Assembly (NCBI GenBank): GCA_002426755.1
Contig: DINI01000029.1
Location: forward strand, 1 to 35,105
Length of the DNA stretch: 35,105 nt
Direction of reading: 5' to 3'
From: Flavobacteriaceae bacterium UBA5544
GTDB lineage: Bacteria; Bacteroidota; Bacteroidia; Flavobacteriales; Flavobacteriaceae
The notes under the pieces were generated by a model that saw only the letters and a program-made list of their open reading frames with translations, searched no databases and was not told the DNA's origin. This document shows positions 32,376 through 35,105 of the stretch, in pieces (the stretch's first letter is position 1; each line of letters starts with the position of its first letter). A program made the translations under genes and the position numbers.

Positions 32376-32383
32376 TATCTTTG
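32376..32383 (+). promoter_or_regulatory. -7 box for uvrA
   Basis: TATCTTTG matches TAnnTTTG and ends seven bases before the uvrA ATG, so the mRNA would have almost no leader. The -33 region is only T-rich (TTTTTTT). Confidence 0.55.
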
Positions 32384-32390
32384 CAAATCC

Positions 32391-35105
32391 ATGAGCAAAA
32401 ATCCTATGTACAGTAAGCTTTCAGAAGTAAATCCGAAACAGAATATTATTATCAAGGGCGCGAATCTCCACAACCTTAAAAATATCGACGTGGTAATTCC
32501 ACGGAATAAATTGGTAGTGATTACGGGATTGTCTGGTTCCGGAAAATCCAGTTTGGCATTTGATACTTTGTATGCCGAAGGTCAAAGACGTTATGTTGAA
32601 AGCTTGTCGAGTTATGCACGTCAATTTTTGGGCCGTCTCAACAAACCCAAAGTAGATTATATAAAAGGGATTGCACCCGCCATTGCCATTGAACAGAAAG
32701 TAAATTCCACCAATCCACGCTCTACTGTTGGAACTTCCACTGAAATTTATGACTATTTAAAATTATTGTTTGCAAGAATTGGAAAAACCTATTCCCCAAT
32801 TTCTGGTAACCTCGTTAAAAAACATACCACGTCGGATGTTTTGAACCTTGTCAAATCATTTGATGATGGTGAAAAATTATTGCTCCTTGCTCCTATTATT
32901 TTGGAAGAAGGCCGCACCATGGAAGACAAACTAAAAGTCTTACAACAACAAGGTTATGCAAGGGTTCAATATAAAAATGAAGTGCTTCGTATTGAAGACG
33001 CCCTAGAAAAAGACATTAAAAAAGATATCTTTTTGGTGGTCGATAGAATCGTCGTGAAACATGAAGAGGATTTTTACAACCGATTGGCAGATGCCATTGA
33101 AACCTCTTTTTTCGAAGGTAAAGGCACGACCATGATTGAATCGCTGTCGGACAATAAGCAAACAACTTTCAACAATCGATTTGAACTCGATGGCATGAGT
33201 TTTTTGGAGCCAAACGTTCATTTGTTCAGTTTTAATAATCCTTATGGCGCTTGCCCAAAATGTGAAGGTTATGGCGATGTGATTGGGATTGACGAGGATT
33301 TGGTAATTCCAAATACAGTTTTGTCTGTTTATGAAAATGCCATTTTTCCTTGGCGAGGCGAAAGCATGAGTTGGTATCGCGACCAATTGGTGAACAATTC
33401 CCACAAGTTTGATTTCCCCATCCACAAACCATTTTTTCAACTGACGGATGCTCAAAAACAATTGGTTTGGGAAGGCAATAAATATTTTGAAGGTCTGGAT
33501 AGTTTCTTTGCTGAATTGGAAGCCAAAGCTTACAAAATCCAGAATCGCGTGATGCTGTCTCGCTACAGAGGTAAAACCAAATGCAGCAAATGCCAGGGTA
33601 AACGTCTTCGGCCAGAGGCAAACTATGTAAAAGTCGGTGGTGTTACCATTACTGATTTGGTGGGTATGCCATTGGACAAGCTATCTAATTTCTTCAAGCA
33701 ATTGGAATTGAACGACCATGACTCAAAGATTTCCGAACGTTTATTAAAGGAAATCACAAATCGATTGAGTTTTCTATCGAATGTCGGGCTGGATTATTTA
33801 ACCTTGAACAGGAAATCCAACACCTTATCTGGCGGTGAAAGTCAGCGTATCAACTTGGCGACCTCTTTAGGAAGTAGTTTGGTGGGCTCTATGTATATTT
33901 TGGACGAGCCAAGTATTGGCTTGCATCCAAAAGACACAGAAAAATTGATTGTGGTGTTGAAAGCCTTGCGTGATTTAGGTAATACAGTCATAGTGGTGGA
34001 GCACGATGAAGACATTATGAAGGCTGCCGACGAAATCATTGATATTGGTCCAGAAGCCGGAACTTTTGGTGGTGAGGTAGTCGCCACTGGAACTTATGAT
34101 GATATCTTAAAATCAGATTCCTTGACCGCCAAATATCTCAATGGAGAATTGGAAATAGCAGTGCCTAAAAAACGTCGCACTTCCAAATACCAAATTGAAA
34201 TCATCGGTGCTCGCGAACACAATCTTCAAAACATCGACGTGACCTTTCCTTTGGAAATGCTGACGGTGGTCACTGGTGTTTCAGGAAGTGGAAAAAGTAC
34301 CTTGGTCAAAAAGATTCTATATCCAACCATCCAGAAACATCTAACTGGTTTTGGGGATAAAGCTGGGCAATTCAGCGACATCAAAGGCAATTATAAAAAC
34401 ATTCAGCACATAGAGTTTGTAGACCAAAATCCCATTGGTCGCTCCTCACGCTCCAACCCAGTGACCTACATCAAGGCTTATGACGATATTAGAGCGCTGT
34501 TCGCCAATCAAAAATTGAGTAAAATTCGGAATTATCAGGCTAAACATTTCTCTTTTAATGTCGATGGAGGACGTTGCGAAACTTGTAAAGGTGATGGTGA
34601 AGTCACCATTGAGATGCAATTCATGGCAGATGTGCATTTAGTCTGTGAAACATGTAATGGCAAACGTTTCAAAAAGGAGATTCTTGAAGTGACCTTTGAA
34701 GATAAAAATATTGATGATGTGTTGAATATGACCATCGATGACGCCGTTGCCTTTTTTGATAAACATAATCAATCGAAAATACAGACCAAATTGCAACCTT
34801 TGCAAGATGTTGGTTTGGGGTACGTAACTTTAGGGCAAAGCTCTTCTACCCTTTCGGGTGGTGAGGCACAGCGTATCAAGCTCGCAACTTTTCTAGGTAA
34901 AGGGTCTAAAAGTGATAATGCCTTATTCATTTTTGATGAACCCACCACGGGGTTGCATTTTCATGACATCCAAAAACTATTGAAATCGTTTCAGGCGTTG
35001 ATAGAACAAGGACATTCTATTATCGTCATTGAACATAATTTGGAGCTCATCAAATGCGCCGACTACATCATCGATTTGGGCCCTGAAGGTGGCGAGCGTG
35101 GTGGA
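32391..35105 (+). CDS. uvrA: Excinuclease ABC subunit A, 3' end outside the window
   Basis: The frame is open for 905 codons to the right edge; UvrA is usually about 930-950 residues, so a few dozen are missing. It is the damage-recognition ATPase of nucleotide excision repair. First ATPase: Walker A ITGLSGSGKSSLAF, signature LSGGESQRINLATSLG, DEPSIGLHPKD. Second: VTGVSGSGKSTLVKK, LSGGEAQRIKLATFLG, DEPTTGLHFHD. The second zinc module has CETC...CETC (GGRCETCKGDGEV and LVCETCNGKRF). The first keeps only its second half, GACPKCEGYG; the usual CxxC upstream is replaced by FELDGMSFLEP. A further CSKC pair is in GKTKCSKCQGKRL. Ends in DLGPEGGERGG at the edge. Confidence 0.96.
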   Translation, partial: MSKNPMYSKLSEVNPKQNIIIKGANLHNLKNIDVVIPRNKLVVITGLSGSGKSSLAFDTLYAEGQRRYVESLSSYARQFLGRLNKPKVDYIKGIAPAIAIEQKVNSTNPRSTVGTSTEIYDYLKLLFARIGKTYSPISGNLVKKHTTSDVLNLVKSFDDGEKLLLLAPIILEEGRTMEDKLKVLQQQGYARVQYKNEVLRIEDALEKDIKKDIFLVVDRIVVKHEEDFYNRLADAIETSFFEGKGTTMIESLSDNKQTTFNNRFELDGMSFLEPNVHLFSFNNPYGACPKCEGYGDVIGIDEDLVIPNTVLSVYENAIFPWRGESMSWYRDQLVNNSHKFDFPIHKPFFQLTDAQKQLVWEGNKYFEGLDSFFAELEAKAYKIQNRVMLSRYRGKTKCSKCQGKRLRPEANYVKVGGVTITDLVGMPLDKLSNFFKQLELNDHDSKISERLLKEITNRLSFLSNVGLDYLTLNRKSNTLSGGESQRINLATSLGSSLVGSMYILDEPSIGLHPKDTEKLIVVLKALRDLGNTVIVVEHDEDIMKAADEIIDIGPEAGTFGGEVVATGTYDDILKSDSLTAKYLNGELEIAVPKKRRTSKYQIEIIGAREHNLQNIDVTFPLEMLTVVTGVSGSGKSTLVKKILYPTIQKHLTGFGDKAGQFSDIKGNYKNIQHIEFVDQNPIGRSSRSNPVTYIKAYDDIRALFANQKLSKIRNYQAKHFSFNVDGGRCETCKGDGEVTIEMQFMADVHLVCETCNGKRFKKEILEVTFEDKNIDDVLNMTIDDAVAFFDKHNQSKIQTKLQPLQDVGLGYVTLGQSSSTLSGGEAQRIKLATFLGKGSKSDNALFIFDEPTTGLHFHDIQKLLKSFQALIEQGHSIIVIEHNLELIKCADYIIDLGPEGGERGG

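Noticed and set aside
33003..33621. Two overlapping minus-strand frames of 129-152 codons inside uvrA
   Set aside because: uvrA is intact on the plus strand through here with recognisable motifs; the frames show no domain or start signal.
1..35105. Mobile islands, prophage, CRISPR, restriction or toxin-antitoxin systems
   Set aside because: No transposase, integrase, phage structural gene, regular repeat array or paired toxin gene is seen; the only hint of mobility is the GIY-YIG and tRNA arrangement at the left edge.

Overview
The window is a stretch of ordinary chromosome from a member of the Bacteroidota, most likely the family Flavobacteriaceae. Evidence: AT-rich DNA; promoters of the Bacteroidota type (a -7 box TAnnTTTG, often with TTG or TTTG about 20 bases upstream) before many genes; few clear Shine-Dalgarno sites; secreted proteins with short leaders ending in SQ or AQ; and gene products that read as flavobacterial. 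The genus cannot be told from this window. I see no prophage, insertion sequence, CRISPR array or rRNA operon.

Layout. 1-482: a tRNA-Ser(GCU), a degenerate tRNA-Pro(UGG)-like sequence, a small GIY-YIG nuclease gene and, at the very edge, what looks like the first bases of another tRNA-Pro, all on the minus strand. 577-4687: a membrane HD-domain phosphodiesterase (PgpH type), a thiolase and an NlpC/P60 hydrolase. 4745-8617: gyrA followed by a secreted TPR protein. 8877-11880: clpC and a small STAS-like protein. 11913-16221: hutH, a TlpA-like lipoprotein and the NAD(P)HX repair enzyme nnr. 16330-22013: the threonine operon, thrA-thrB-thrC with a GNAT acetyltransferase and a small membrane protein behind it. 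It is preceded by a promoter and a Thr-rich leader peptide that indicates control by attenuation. 21998-24499: an ArsR-type regulator with an SRPBCC protein, then a secreted aminopeptidase P. 24635-28931: a tiny membrane protein, gcvT, glsA, an SDR-family reductase, a pterin carbinolamine dehydratase and yebC, the last with a strongly structured 5' leader. 29023-31281: two secreted proteins of unknown function (the second possibly frameshifted), bcp and nth. 31382-35105: an ECF sigma factor with a 48-residue downstream ORF, and divergent uvrA, which runs off the right edge.

Working links: ThrA, ThrB and ThrC carry aspartate to threonine as one transcription unit under a leader peptide. GyrA, UvrA and Nth act on DNA topology and repair. 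ClpC serves proteolysis and Bcp peroxide defence. The most useful leads are the thr leader peptide, the paired operators of the ArsR promoter, the three-way-junction leader of yebC, an endonuclease III without any cysteine, a UvrA lacking half of its first zinc module, the 48-residue gene behind the sigma factor, and the tRNA/GIY-YIG arrangement at the left edge. All family calls come from reading the sequence; no database search was run.
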